This document shows positions 1 to 13,800 of a DNA stretch of 64,000 nt, piece after piece (the stretch's first letter is position 1; the number at the start of each line of letters is the position of its first letter). The stretch comes from Penelope pileata (lineage: Eukaryota; Chordata; Aves; Galliformes; Cracidae): assembly GCA_013396635.1 (NCBI GenBank), contig WBMW01001713.1:6065-70064 (forward strand), read 5' to 3'. The notes under the pieces are model-generated. The model did no database searches and was not told where the DNA came from. It saw only the letters and a list, made by a program, of their open reading frames with translations. The position numbers and the translations under genes are program-made.

Positions 1-420
1 GGGAGGAGGCGGGCGGGGGGAACCAGGGCGCGCGGGGCGGCGGCGAGCTGCTGGCACGACCGGGGGCGGGAGGGCGCGGAGGGGTGAGCCGGGGTGCTCT
101 GCCTGCGTCCCGCCCTACAGGCGGAGGACGGCCGTCCTTGTTCACAGAGCGTCCTCAGCTGGGGGGGACCCGCAGGGGCCGCTGAGTGCAGCCCCACGCA
201 GCACTCTGAAACTCCATGGCTGAGAGCAGGGTCCCGGTGCCCCCAGAGCTCCGGCAGCTGGGGCTGTGCCCCCGCCCTGGGCAGCTGTGCCGTGCCCACT
301 GCCTTGATGTATTTCAGAGCCATGTCCATACAAACCTCTGCGAGGGGCCCAGAACATGTCCAAGTGCAGATCACAAAACGTGGGGAAAACCACAGCTAGA
401 AGCTTATTTTCATGGTTAAC
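1..420. promoter_or_regulatory. CpG-rich segment, probable downstream edge of the EDEM3 promoter CpG island
   Basis: The first 130 bases are very rich in G+C and CpG, and the density falls off by about 400. The next recognisable EDEM3 exon is on the + strand, so this is best read as the right-hand end of the EDEM3 CpG island: non-coding exon 1 or the start of intron 1. I looked for the conserved N-terminal residues that precede exon 2 (ending KLG before NQVLEM) and did not find them. A plausible donor, GG|GTGAGC, sits at 83/84 and has the correct phase, but the sequence before it does not encode the expected residues. Confidence 0.55.
62..84 (+). other. G-quadruplex-forming motif
   Basis: Four G-runs (62-66, 68-70, 72-74, 81-84) are separated by loops of 1, 1 and 6 bases, which fits the canonical G4 pattern. 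It lies in the CpG-rich segment next to the presumed EDEM3 promoter. Whether it folds is not known. Confidence 0.6.
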
Positions 421-1776
421 GTTTATAACAGTGTGTGAGCCTTTCGGTTAAGGTACAGCACCTTTGGGAGGGTCCTCCCTTCCCCTGAACCTTCATGTTC
501 TGCATTAGGACTACAGGTTCCAGTTGTGTACCTGTAAGGAGCCGATTGGCTTCTACTGTGGCTTTTAATTGGAAGATGAAAGCTGTGGTACCGGTGGCAG
601 TGGTTGCACTGTGTGGAGAAGGATTGCTTCAGCCCTTTGGTGAGCATGTCAGGATCTCTGTGTGCTGCTGGGACAGCCTCACCATCATAGCCCTCATGCC
701 AGCTGCAGAGAGTAACACTGCAGAACGCGCTGGGGAAGCATGTTTGGTTATTAATCATTAGATACAAGCTGGTGTGTGGCTCTGGCATTGTTTGCAGTTG
801 GTTTTTGCAGCCTGGGTTCTCAGGGCACTTTTAGTCTGTAACATTGCATACTGTCCTCATGTGACTACATATTGAGTTTAAATTTCACAATTTGGTTCGT
901 GTCCCGTGCTCTTGGCATGCAGTGCTGTGCATGCTGGGTCTCCAGGCAGCTCAGCTCCAATACCAGCAGGCAGTCCGTGGGTCTGCTTGGTGCGACTGCC
1001 ATGCTCTCCGTTCTTCTGGTGGCTTAATGCATGGGATGGGTTAAAATTACAGCTCAGCTTCAACTCCTTGAACTAACTCAGTGCTTTAATTATAATTCTT
1101 GTCTCTTTTGTGTTTGCTCTGGTAAGAGCAGAGGTGGTGAATTATGTAGATGTTGGCTTAGAAATCAGCATTCCCCTTTGCCTTGCAGGGCTCCTTCGTA
1201 AAACAGGTGCAGTTAGGAGCAGCGCTGTCTGCCAGAGAAGCAGTGCTGTTTGATGTAGTTGTGTTTCTCACCTTGACTGCTTTTCAAACATTTAAAATAA
1301 ATGTGTCTATGAGGATCATCTTTATTACTTGCTTGCCAAGACTCCTAATGCGAGGAAGAGGTATACCTCGCAGCTTGGCTGAATCACGGGCAGGAATGTG
1401 TGCTGTGTCAGTGCTTTTAGTGCAGGTGATTACAAGAAGAACATAACTCTGTGCTGGGTTTTGCTGAGCCAGGAATGGGTCCCATCTCCAGCTTCAATGT
1501 GTGATGACATCTACAGCTGTTTAAGAGGAAGCACAGGAGGCTGAGAGAGAATCCCCATGTGAAATACTGAATTTTGTGTTGGGTTAAGAAAAAGCTGAAC
1601 AGTAGCCAGATTGGGAAAAACTTACTACACTTACTTAAACACAGCACGTTACTAGAGGATCTGTTGCTGGTGTTTGGATATTGAAGCGTAGTACATCTTG
1701 CTGTTCTAAGAGGACACATCAAAGGACACTGTGAGACATACCACTAATGATTTTGTTTTCTTGCTTTGTTTTTTAG
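421..1776 (+). other. EDEM3 intron 1 (rest): no recognised element
   Basis: This is AT-richer, non-repetitive sequence with only short chance ORFs. It ends in a strong pyrimidine tract and TTTTAG acceptor at 1776. I see no conserved coding exon, tandem repeat or transposon in it. Confidence 0.6.
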
Positions 1777-1822
1777 AAACCAAGTGCTGGAGATGTTTGA
1801 TCATGCATATAGCAATTACATG
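1777..1822 (+). CDS. EDEM3: EDEM3 exon 2
   Basis: This 46-nt exon starts with the last base of a split Gly codon (GG|A) and encodes residues 1-15, [15 protein letters not shown], the start of the GH47 fold. The acceptor is TTTTAG and the donor GTAAGC. Confidence 0.93.
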
Positions 1823-4800
1823 GTAAGCAGAGTACCAGTTTGTTTGATTCTTTTTTTTTTTTTAATTTCTGAATTATTATGGCTGACTTGGGGGAGAAAG
1901 CAACCTGCAGTACATGATGTTCTAGAGAGAGCAGTAAGGTGTTGGGGAAAGCAAAGCTAAAATAAGAGCATCTGTGTGTGTTTAGAAGGAGTTGAGCAGA
2001 CCTTACTTTCAGGAGGAGCCGTGTTGGAAGAGTCACAGCAGGTTTCAGGATGGGAGCTAGAAGCTGCTGGCAGTAACTCTGTTCATTGCTACCCGGTCTT
2101 TGCTCAGACTGGTTTCTCTCCCATCAGGCTCTGAGCAGTTCTTGTTGAACTCTTTGGTTTGTAGTTCCAGACTCTTTAAGAACAGTGGAAGAAGGGAGGT
2201 GGAGAAGACCTTCCTGTAATTATCTGATTCTGGAGGATACAGACTGACCCTGTTCATTTTGTGGGTAAAAATTAAGTCAGATATTTCTTCTGAAGGAAAA
2301 CATTTTGCATGCGGTTTGTTAGTTCTTGTGGAAACCGTCACAGTTTGAGCAGAACAAAAAGGGGATTTGATGTCTCATCGATGCATTCTGCCTTCTCCTG
2401 AGGATGTGACTGTCATATGGCAGCGAACTGCGCTCGCTTTGTTTTCTCCTGCCATGGCTTGTGACTTTCTGAGCAGGTGTCTTCATGCTGGGGGTATGTG
2501 AAGCCATTTTGTGATCTAGTAACATGAAATAGGTTGGCTTCAGTTAGAAATGTTTGAGAGTAAAGGATAACTTGGTGGAGTGACTTTTTCAAGTGAATTA
2601 TTTTTAAGCATACTCTTAAGTAATACATTTCGGAGAAGCTGTAAATGTGACTGATACAAAATCTGTATTTTTACTGAGTTTACCTAAACAGTCTTTGTGT
2701 TCCTTGTGGCTGTTGCAGAAACCTCTCTTTTCAGTTGCACCTGTTGTTGCAGACAAACTTGTCAGTGTGCCACCTGTACCAACTTCTGGATTGTGATTTT
2801 ACCCTTCAAAACACAGGGAGGCTTAGAAGTTTGTGAGTTAAAAGTTTGTATGCTGCACAGTGACATAGAATTGATGGATACAAAGTGAAAGAATAATATT
2901 TTCTGAGTGGTTTTGCAGTTTCCTTCTTACTGCTGTCTCTTGCTTTTGACACGTTAGCAGCTTGATAAGCATCAGGCATCTTGATGGTGACTTGTAGCTG
3001 GTTATCTGGGATGTGGCTCTCTTATAATCACTTGCGTTAATTTTCTGTTGACATTCTGAAGTAAAAACTGTTCTGTACATGGCAAAATTGGATAAAAAAG
3101 TGCATGGCAGCAGAAGGGATCTCTGCTCCTGCTGGTCATTGGGATAAACTAGGAGCTGATAGGTGTCTCACCACATCTGAAGCAGGAAAATTCTGGATTA
3201 AGGAGAAGAATGACTTCAGCCATCATGGAAACTCTGAAGCCAGAATGGTATTTACTTGCCACGTAGGCTGGAACACTAAACAAACAGAAGTGTGGCTTGT
3301 TTGTTGAAAGCTGAAGAAAAGATTAGTGGATCAGACTTGATTCTGACAGAAAGAAAATAGTGTTTTTGCAGCTGCTTTTGAAACTCCCAGCTGAAAAGTT
3401 CAGATTTTCTGTTTCTATTAGTAGGTATTATAGAACTGAGTAGCTGGAAGACTGAAAATTCATGTTTGCATGCAAGGGGAAATCTCCCTTGCCTGTTTGT
3501 TTTTTTCAGATGTTAACAGGAGCTTCAAGTAAGAAGCTGCTGATTTTTTCAGTCTTTCAAAAGCGTTTATAAAAACTGGGATGTTTTCTTCTAGACTGTC
3601 AGAAAGAATATGTGGAAGCGTTGGTCACTTTGGGCACGTGGGCAGAGAGGTGTGCAGCGCCAGCAGCAGTGCGTCTCTTTTATTTATTCATACCATGCTG
3701 TGCTGAATTTACAGCCCTGGCTTAGGAAACATCATCATCTCCTCTATCAGATTGTGCAGAAATTCCAGAGGATGCATTGAGCTGTGTTTGTACGATGCTT
3801 TCTTGAAGTATGTTTATTGTAACTCGTGCGTCGCACTTTGTGTTTAATGTCTCTCTATTCCCTTTGAGGTTACTTGAAGGGGACAGGTTAAAAGCTGGGA
3901 GATCACTTGATAGAATAGCCTTCCCTGCTCTGGATAGTCTGCATGAACTTTCATTTTTCAAAATGCTTCTGGTTCCTTGGGATACGGACTGAAGGTCTGT
4001 TTTCTCCTTTCATTACCACTTTTTTTTCCTCCGTAACTTAAGCCAGAGATGTTAGTTTTGATGTGACTTGCTGCGTACTTCTTTCATCTTTGCACAGATA
4101 CCAGAAACATCTGAGCTGTGTTAGAATGATCTAGATTCTGGCTTTTGTAGTTGGGCTTGAGAGGAGTCATGCAAAGACTGCAATACCCGGGTGGTAGAGG
4201 GGGAAACAAAATGATGGTTTCAAAAGAAGTTGCTGTAAGAACTGTTTATTTATAGAAGAATGTTCTTTCTTTGCCTCTCTATTTCATGTTTGAATATAGA
4301 TTATTTTTTGTATTGTGTATTTGGAAAGAGTTAGGATGTGTTTACTTGCAGTTTCAGCTGCAGGAATCGAACATTTCTAGTCTGCCACATAAGTTATCTG
4401 TGACACTGCAGAGTGCAGCGCTGGTTGCCTGGTGGAATCAAGGGGGAGAAGCTCCATCCCCAGTCACTTGTACTGGACTTCTAATAGAGAAGCAATTCCT
4501 TGCTATTTTTTTTTTTTTAGTTAGATATATTTAAGATGCATCTTTCTGAATGTGATTGGCCATTCTTTTTCCGTTAGACATCTCCTATTGCCTGATGATT
4601 GATTTTGTATTTGCACATATTTGATTTGATATCCCATCTTAGTGGCAGCTTAAACCTACTAAAGTTACATTGACTTGACTAAAAGCAGGAGCAGGGGTTT
4701 TATTGGGTGTGCTTAGCTTCACCGCGGTGCCACTGCTGTCGCTGAGTGGCAAGAAGTCTTGTTGCAGTTGCATTCTGCTTGCTTTGCAGAATGCTCTTCT

Positions 4801-7800
4801 GGAAGTATGAAAGTAACCAGTGCTTTCCCTAAAAATCTGGCAATGTCTCACTCTTAAACTTTGTAATGTTTACAGAGGGCTTCGTCTTGGTAAGCTTTTT
4901 TCTGAAGGTTATCTCTTGTTCTGCTTTGTATACTGACTTACCAATTTACTGTTTGAACTTCTAAGTAAGTTCTCTTATCTACTGCTGGTTGTTACTCTGA
5001 GTCACTGATGTCCACCTGGAAAGGTTTCCAAAGTGGCTTGAAGGTCTTGCTCCCTCTGTTTTTTCCACGAAATACCAATCACTGGGCAAAGCCTATGTTA
5101 GTACCAGATCCCCAGATCGTCTCTGAGACAAGGTCTGCCCGAGAAATGCAATAAGAAGTGTCTTACACGCCTTCTTTCAGAAAACACAGCTGTTACTCCA
5201 GTGTGTTGGTGAGCTGGTAGGTCTTGGGGTTTTTTTGGATGTGCCGTTAGTTGCTCTAGACTTCTTTGGGAGGCTGGAGAGAGAGGTCCTGTTGCTCTGT
5301 TCAGTTCTGCAATTTTTTTTTTTTGAGGTACAGCAGAATTGGGCTTCCTGTTAGCAAGCAATGAATTTTTCCTAGAATGGCTGTAACAGTTGTAACTTCC
5401 ATGTTCTGTTTCCCTGCAGGATCATGCCTATCCAGCTGATGAACTCATGCCTTTAACTTGTCGTGGACGAGTACGGGGTCAGGAACCAAGTCGAGGGGAT
5501 GTGGATGACGCCTTGGGAAAGTTAGTGTTTGAAACGCTTACCACCACATCTCAGCATCTGAGAATCTACCAACGACTTGCAGCCCATAAAACTTGCGTCT
5601 TCAGTTGGCATGCCCAGAAAATGATTTGTTGAAAAAGATTCTGTGGGTGCATACAGATCAGTAATTTGTCTCAAGTTCTCCTATGAAGGTGGAAAAAAAG
5701 AGCTACTGGAAGGAAAACTGTAATTGTTTAACTTCTTTCCAGTTAGGCAGAAATATTTATTTTTTTCCTTTACTCCCATGATGTTAACTGATGTGGAATT
5801 GTACCTGAATCAGGAAAAGAGAATTGACCAGTGATGCAAAGAACCATTTTTTAAAATTATCTGCAAATGTTTTCTGTAGCAGAGCCTTCCAAGTGTGAGC
5901 TCCCATCTATAGTGATAGTAAATTTAACTGCTAAATAGGGTTAGAAGGGTTAATTATCGGCTGCACAGAACAGTAAACTGCTATCCGTTATGCTGGCCTT
6001 CTGAGTGATATTTAAAATGCTTTCTTTCGTAGAAAGCTCTCTGAAAACATAATTAGTCAAATGTTTATCCCATGCATAGTAGCCTGAGGCCCTTGGCTGA
6101 GTATAAGCCGTTGTTTCAGACCTGGGAATTCTTCATGAGTTTTCTCTTAAGATAAATTGTAATATAAAGTATTGATCCTTCAGCCAGCAAAATGTAGATT
6201 TAAAGTACTGTTTTTCTCCATGCTAAATTAAGCAATCAAAGCCAAAACTGAATTTCCCTTAAGTGTTAGTAATAGGATTTTTCTTTCCACAAACGTTGTC
6301 TGTGTGCAAACAGTTCATGTTGCTAGAGCAAATACTTAAACAGGAGCAGGTAATGGTTTTATTATGTCCTTCACCAGAATAGCATTTATCCAAGCCAACG
6401 TGCTTTCAGTACTGCTGCTAAATGCGTTGTATGATATTGAGCATGTAATTTTGGTTATTTTTTGTTGCATAGAAAATTTAATGTACAGATCCCCGTGTCA
6501 TCCTGCTATCTTCAAAACTGCATGGATTGACCTTGGAGGTATTGAGAGTGATGACTGATGAGAAAGAAGTGTCAAAGATTGTATTTTTTATCTGGTCGTT
6601 CTTTTTAATGACCCTTGTTTATACAGTAACATGCTATCATTTGAGTGAAAATACTTCTCAGCCCTGTAGTTGCACTGAATAGTTCAGGTACTTATTTTTC
6701 TGTATACATGCTATCTTGTGGTCCTAATAACCAGCCGTATTTCTGTTCATCAGATTATATATAATACTTTTCCATGCCAGCTGGTTCATCAGTTGTGTTC
6801 TACACCATTCTTTGCAATCACAATGCGTTTTTTAAAAAGGAAAGTCACCAGATGAGACAGCTGGTTCAGCAGTGCTTCACTGGGGGGTACACCTGCACAT
6901 CAGCCTTCTCCACAGCTGAGCAATACATTTTCCCTCTTCTTTAAGGAAGAAGTTGTGTATTTGTAGCACAATTATGTATATCATCTAGTTAGTCTCTTGT
7001 GGAATGACACTCATGGAATGCCAGTATATCTTCATGAATTAAAATAAAGAAAGTGAGAGTATATGACCACTTAACTAGAATTTTAATTATCCTCATGCAT
7101 AGTCACTTGTTGCCTACAGTGCTTCAAACATTGGGCAGTTGCTTAAATTCCTGACACTTGTTCTTCAGTAGCCAGTTGGGACTGTTTCTGTAGGCACATT
7201 ATGCTATTACCTTCATATTCTGTAAATTCTTTCCTGTGCGTGTCATGTGTCTGTTAACATAAAAGTGACTTTATCATGCTTGCCCAAACATCCACCCAAC
7301 TTAGCATACACTGAAATAGGCCCAGAGAAGAGTAAGCGATTAGGCTGAGCCTTATGGCAATACAATCTCATCCAACTACGGTTTAGCACCAAATGTTGTC
7401 TCTCAAAAGCCACTTACAGGTTTTTATCCCATAGTTTTAGTCTGAACAGTTTTTGTGTTTATGGATGGTTTTTTCTAAAGCTACCTTTGGCAGCAAATTC
7501 ACTGACTTGATGCTCTCTTTTTCTCACTCACTTTCTTCATGCTGTGTGCAATTTTGGAATCTTTGTATAACGTCACTTCCTCCTTTGAGGACTGAAAAGT
7601 TGGAGTCTGTTGGGTTGTTCCTAGCACAGAAGCTGCTACATGCTTTCAGCCTTTGTTGCTCCTTTTTGTACTTCTTCCTGTTCAGTTATATCTCATGCAG
7701 AAGTTTCATAACAAAATAACATTTTCTTCATTCTTTCACTAGTAAGTCCAAGGCTGAGTTTGATTGCGACAAACTGTAGCTTTTCCTGAAACAGATATTT

Positions 7801-10800
7801 GGAACAGTTTCTGATAGGAGAAATTTAGTTTGGAATGACTTTTTGATCTTTCTAAATAAATAACCCTTTTTATTATCTCATAAGTCAGCATTTTTCATTT
7901 AGAAAAAAAGGTATGAGGAAGAGGTAGAAAAAAACTTTGAACAATGATTGTTTGGTTTCTTTTCAGTAAATTTGGTTCAAGACGAGAAATAAGAACATTT
8001 GCTTACAAAAGTTTTGAAAGCTTTGCAGTAAATGAAGGAATCTTTATAACCATAGTTTGTTTCAGCAAGCTCCTGGTCTGGTCACTGGAAAGGAAAGACA
8101 CTAAGCGTTAGCAGAATGTTAATTTCAGTATTAAACATGTGCGCAATTCATTTTTTAGCAACTCAGTTTCTTCCAAGATATTACTTTTAAATGATTTTAT
8201 TTTAAAATGTACAGGTTTATAATAAATCTGTTTAAATTTTATTTCGTAGGTTTTCACTGACCCTGATTGATACCTTGGACACTCTTGTGGTAGGTTTAAT
8301 TTATTGGTAAACTTGGACAAAGCAAAAAAATTGTCTTCATCTGTTCAGACTTAAAAATATCTAAAATTAAAAAGGTATGGGCATCTTTTAGCTCTCCTGA
8401 TCTTTAGCCATCTGTTAGAAGTGGCTATTGGTGTAAGAACTGCCAAGCACCGTCTTGGAACTCAGTGCAAGAATAGTAGCACTCTTCTTCCATATTTCAC
8501 TGATGCTTTATCTTTTCTTGGGCTCTATCATAACAAAAATGCACGCAAGTTTTTTTCAATTGTAGTGTAAAGGAATGTGCTGACTTGCAGGTGAGCACCT
8601 CTTAATACCTACTGAGTTTGTGTGTTTTAAATTGTATATGCACGTTTCGTGGATGAATCTGAGTGGACTTAAATGCATATTTAAGAAATGCGCCCTGTAC
8701 ATGCGTGCCAGGAAATGTTGCCAAAACATCTTATTAAAAGATGCCAATTGTTAATATAATACTTTCCATTAGACTTCAATCCTTTTTTGACATATTTTGT
8801 AGTCATAAAGTAGATTTTGGAAATTAAGACTGATTTTTGGCCATTCACGTCTCCCAGTAAACAAATCTAAAGCTTTGAAAATCCTGACTGCACTTACTTG
8901 GTGTGTAAGTCCTATAATGCTCCTCTTCTGACAGCTGTTGTCTCTTTATGATGTGCTGTGAGATGACCCTTGACCGTTCTTGAATCACAACTGTTGAAAA
9001 TGTGGAGTCTGTTGCTCTCAGATGGATTATTGAGTTTTAGTATTTCCTTGTCTTAGGGCAGGATTAATACTTGTTGGATTTAAAGGCACTTATGGTAATG
9101 AATTGGATAAGTCACAAAGTTGTTAAAGATGGATTAAAAGAAAGTCAGTGTGAAAGAAAACCTGTAGGAAATGCTAGAGTTGTTCTTCAGGCAAAAGAAC
9201 AACACTGCTGGGAGGAGGAAGATGGTGAGGACGGACAATCCACTGAGCTTAGGATGTGGCTCGTTAGTCCCTAGGTAGGAGGCTTCTGCAGAATTGGAGG
9301 GTTGGGAGCAGTGTGGTCTCTGCTCGCAGTGCTGGTGCGGATGCAGCCTGCAACCTGCTGCATCCTATTGCTTTGCAGCTGTGGTGTGAGGGTAGGGGAA
9401 CACACAGACCCCTGGGTAGTAGTTAAGGTACATTCTTAGTGATTTTATTCTTTGCATACAGTTTTTGCTCTTTCTTATATCTCATAAGGAAAACAGTAAT
9501 ACTACTGTCTGTTCAGACTGATCATGTGAGACCAGAATACCAATCTGAGGCATCTGAAATGCTTTCGTTTTCTGACTGTTGCTCTTTTTCTTCTGCACTG
9601 TGTGACTGTGTTAGCTGCCTTGGAACCTAAACGCTTGGTTACATTTCTATTCCAGGTGTTAAATAAAACCAAAGAGTTTGAAGAGGCTGTAAAAAAAGTA
9701 ATAAAGGATGTTAATTTAGATAACGACATAGTTGTATCTGTCTTTGAAACCAACATAAGAGTCCTTGGGTGAGTAACTTCCATGTTTTCAGAATTCTTTA
9801 AAACTGCTATTTTTAGCAACATGTCCTTAAGGCATACCTGTCTGTGCTATTTCATCTCATTTAAAACGGTCCTTTGTTGGTTAGCATAATTCAACACCTG
9901 CCCTAAGAAAGGTTTTAAAATGCTAGGCAGGAATCAATGCAGTGGTACTGAATCAAGCTGACCCCATCGAACTGCTGCAGGTGCAGCTGCTCTGATTAAA
10001 AAAGCCTATGTGTGCTGAGGTAGCAGTGATTTTTGTCATGGAAACTGTCTTAAACATTACACTGCTCAATACCTGGTTTAATAGAGCATTTCAGCACTTA
10101 GGGTAGTAAGTTATTTCGGGTTGGAAGGGACCTCTGGAGGTCTCCAGTCCAACTTCTTGATCAAAGCAGGCTTGTTTTAAGCTATTATATGCAGTTGCTA
10201 CCTGTCTTGACCATGTTGGTGAATCAGTAGTTTGTCTATAGCTTGGCAGAGTCCTAAGCTGTAAGAACTGCTCCCAAAATACTGACAGCTCATTTTGATT
10301 GTAAGAGTTGCGTCCGCTCAGATTTTCTGAAAATTATGGCCGTGTGATCATGGCACAGTATTTATGTAGCTGTCTGCATCACAGAAGTTGCTGCGTTGCT
10401 GTTAGGTGGATACACCTGCTGAGCTGTGGCTATTTTCCTCTTGTGTTTAGTGGTCTCCTCGGTGGGCATTCAGTGGCCATTATGCTGAAAGAAAAAGGTG
10501 AATATATGCAGTGGTACAACGGTGAACTTCTGCACATGGCAAAGGAGCTGGGCTACAAGCTTCTACCCGCCTTTAACACCACTAGTGGTCTCCCTTATCC
10601 ACGAGTAAGTTCTGTGGTTTCTGCAGTTGAGAAGCAAAATTTTTGTTGTTTTAATCTCAATTTCTGTGATCGCTTGTATATTTGCTAAGTGTACAGAAAA
10701 ACAAAATATTACTTAATATTTTTTAAAAACAGCTTTAGGTGCTCTGAGCCCCCAGGCTTCCAGCTCTGACAATTCTAATATACATTGTTGTGGGTAAATA

Positions 10801-13800
10801 GTAAAACAGACACTGTGTCTAATCACTGTCTACTGACGACTTGCTCCTGTAGCCACCACCAAGTAGCTGAGATTAATTTTTGTTTTGATACACATCTCTC
10901 ACTCAGTGAAAGATGAACTTGCAAGGACGTGCAGCCTAACACAACTGGGTCATCTTCATGGTCTCTCTCTGGTTTTTAAGAGGGCAGATGTGACTGGGAA
11001 GGTGTGATTAAAAATATTCACCTAATGTAAAATCTGTCACCCTATTGAAACAAAGCATGATTCGTGTTCTTTGAATGACAGAAAAATATTCTGTGTGTGT
11101 ATCCTCCATCGAGTTTCTGCAGGATGTAGCTTTGGTGGAAATTTTCCCAGGAGTTCAAGGTTCAGTCTCAGTAAAGCAGCGTTTTTCTCCTGAAAGGGTG
11201 TAATTCAAAACGTTCCGTGTTTCTGAGTGTTTTGGTGAGATGGCCCTCTCCAGAGTGTGCCTGGTACAGAAGCAGGTCCATCCAGCTGGCGTTCCCTGCA
11301 GCCAGGAGCACAGAGATGCTTGCAAAGCTTTGTTTCCTGAGCACTTCTGGTGCTCTGAGTTCCTGGTTTTCAGCTAAATAAATTGCTAGAATTTGATTTT
11401 CAGGGTGGGATTCTTTTTACTCAAATGTGAACCATGCCACAGATTTTGGGGCATTTTTGTCTTAGTTACTTCCGGATGGATTTATGTGTTCCTTTGAGGT
11501 GACAGTGTGTGGTGAAGCAGAGCAAAACTGGAGGTGGGGGATGTGGTCCTTTTTCTTGAAAAAAGCAGAGATGATCTGTTTGCTCTACAGATGAGGATGC
11601 AAATTCTCTCTGCATGGGAGAGAATTGCAGCGAGTAAAAATAAAGCTAATAATCTCTGCTTTTCTGTAGGTTAACTTAAAATTTGGTGTAAGACATCCAG
11701 AAGCACGAACAGGAACAGAAACTGATACCTGTACAGCTTGTGCAGGTACCTTGATCCTTGAGTTCGCAGCTTTGAGCCGATTCACGGGAACCGCTATATT
11801 TGAGGTTTGCTTTTTGTCATCTCTTGGTTTTTGGAGGGATTAGGTATTCATTAGTTTTGTTAACTTTCTGTAATGTTGAAACAGTAACTTTGAGTGCATA
11901 TCTGAGCCGTTCTGCACAAAAAAGCCTGCATGTGTTCAAATTGGTGTTCTTGGGCGTTTTTCTAAAAGCGTTCATTTGACTTTTTTAAAGAAAATTACAG
12001 GAAGTTATTTTGTTTACAAGTAATAATACAGACAAAAAACAAACTGAAGACTCTAGCTAAAGGATATTATTTACATAATTTTGGGGTAGAGGGATTTTAG
12101 GACAAGCAAGAGGAAAAATGAAACTTTTTATGATGGTCCAAGGGATATTTGTATGTGAAAATGCAGCTTAAAAAAGGAAAATTAATCACTCTCATATTGA
12201 CACATATCCTGCTAGTAATAATCACTCTGCAGGTATTTGTGCACTGCCCCTCTTTAAGTTGTCTCCTGGTACCTACGTAGATAGTATGCTCACTGATTCT
12301 GAATCATTAGTGGTTTTTTGAGACTTAATGTTTGGTAGTTAACCTGAGCAAGAGCTGTTTACCAAATGATAGTCTCTGTAGAGATTCAGTGAGCTCAGGA
12401 ATACCAAGCAACAACAGTGTATAGCAGTCACTGCAAATGACCAAGTTCTTAATGGGGTAAGAAAACTCTGCTTTGAAATTTCAGGGTAAACTTTTGGCTT
12501 AACAATTTTTTTCCTGTTTTCTTTGTCACAAAGCAGGAAAGATTAAAATAGTAAAATGATTATACCTCTCTTCTAATCAGAAATCATGAAACTATCAGTA
12601 TCATGGCTTTGGGCTGTACATGGAAGAGTGTGTTTTTAGAAGTGCCTCAGTTAGCACAGTCCCATTGAAGTTGTACAACACCTATCCAGGGGTTTAATGT
12701 CAGCAGAAAGCTAAATGAAATTTCTGAGGTGATGGTCAGTCGTCTTTTGATTCTAAAGAAAGCAGGATCTTTCAAGTCAGATTTTTTTTGTGATCTTTCA
12801 GTATGGGCCTGGTATTTAATTTCATGGAACAAAATGTGGAACACACCTGTGTTGAGCGTTCTGATAAAGCTCACCCCCCTGAAATTCAGTGTATATAGCT
12901 GGTGATCTAGAGCTGTCTTGTTGAACAAAGTGTTATCTTCAAGTTACTTTTTGTGTAGAATGAAGAATGCATAAAGCTTGCACGCTAACAAACAGGGATT
13001 AGAGAAGCACTGTTCTTTGTAATCAGCAATAGACTAACTTTATATCAAATGTGGACTGAACCTACTGCTACTTGAGTATGTCTAATGTAGTACTGAGTTT
13101 ATAATTTTGTTAAACATGGAATATCTTAATTGCCTTAGCATCTTAATTTCAATAGAAGAATAATAGTCTTTACCTGTGTTCCTCTATAGTTTCCTTTAAT
13201 GAATTTGTTGTTGTCGTTGCAGGAATATGCTCGGAAAGCACTTGACTTCATTTGGGAAAAGAGGCAGCGCAGCAGTAATTTAGTGGGCGTTACAATTAAT
13301 ATTCACACTGGAGACTGGGTCCGCAAAGGTGTGTGGTATTCTGACTCCAGAATCAGTGACAGCAGGTGGTTTGGGGCGAGGAAAAAATCTTGACAATTTT
13401 TCCCCCTCCACGTTTATGTAGACTATTTTAAAATGTTAAGGAGTTAGGCAATTGGAATGATTTACTTGAGAGCAAGAGAAACCTGCTAAAACAGAGCCTG
13501 ACTTTCCTCTACAAGTGAATTTTGGCTGAGACACTAGTTTTCTTTGTTTCAGAGAAAGTGTTCTGTGATTCACTTTAGTACTGAGGGAGGAATGCCTTGG
13601 GATAAACTTCCAGAGATTCTACTGTAAATACACAGTGAAAGTACAGAAAGGACTGTGGTTGTAAATGGCAGTCACTAGAAATATTTTCCTGTGAGAAAAG
13701 TGCAAATGGCTTAAACGCATGTCTGTTCATGTTATTACGTCCTTGGATACTGCAGATGCTGTAGTACAGGCACACAGTATTTTGTATCTGCATCCATCTG

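Larger units (their letters stand above)
1823..9655 (+). other. EDEM3 introns 2-4: no mobile element recognised
   Basis: Introns 2 (1823-5419), 3 (5521-8249) and 4 (8290-9655) are T-rich and non-repetitive. They contain short poly-T tracts (for example about 1851-1863 and 5315-5325), polypyrimidine tracts before each acceptor, and only chance ORFs. I saw no CR1, LTR or RNA gene. Confidence 0.6.

Noticed and set aside
83..84. Donor GG|GTGAGC considered as the end of EDEM3 exon 1
   Set aside because: The phase fits, but the bases before it translate to a Gly/Arg-rich string instead of the conserved residues ending in KLG.
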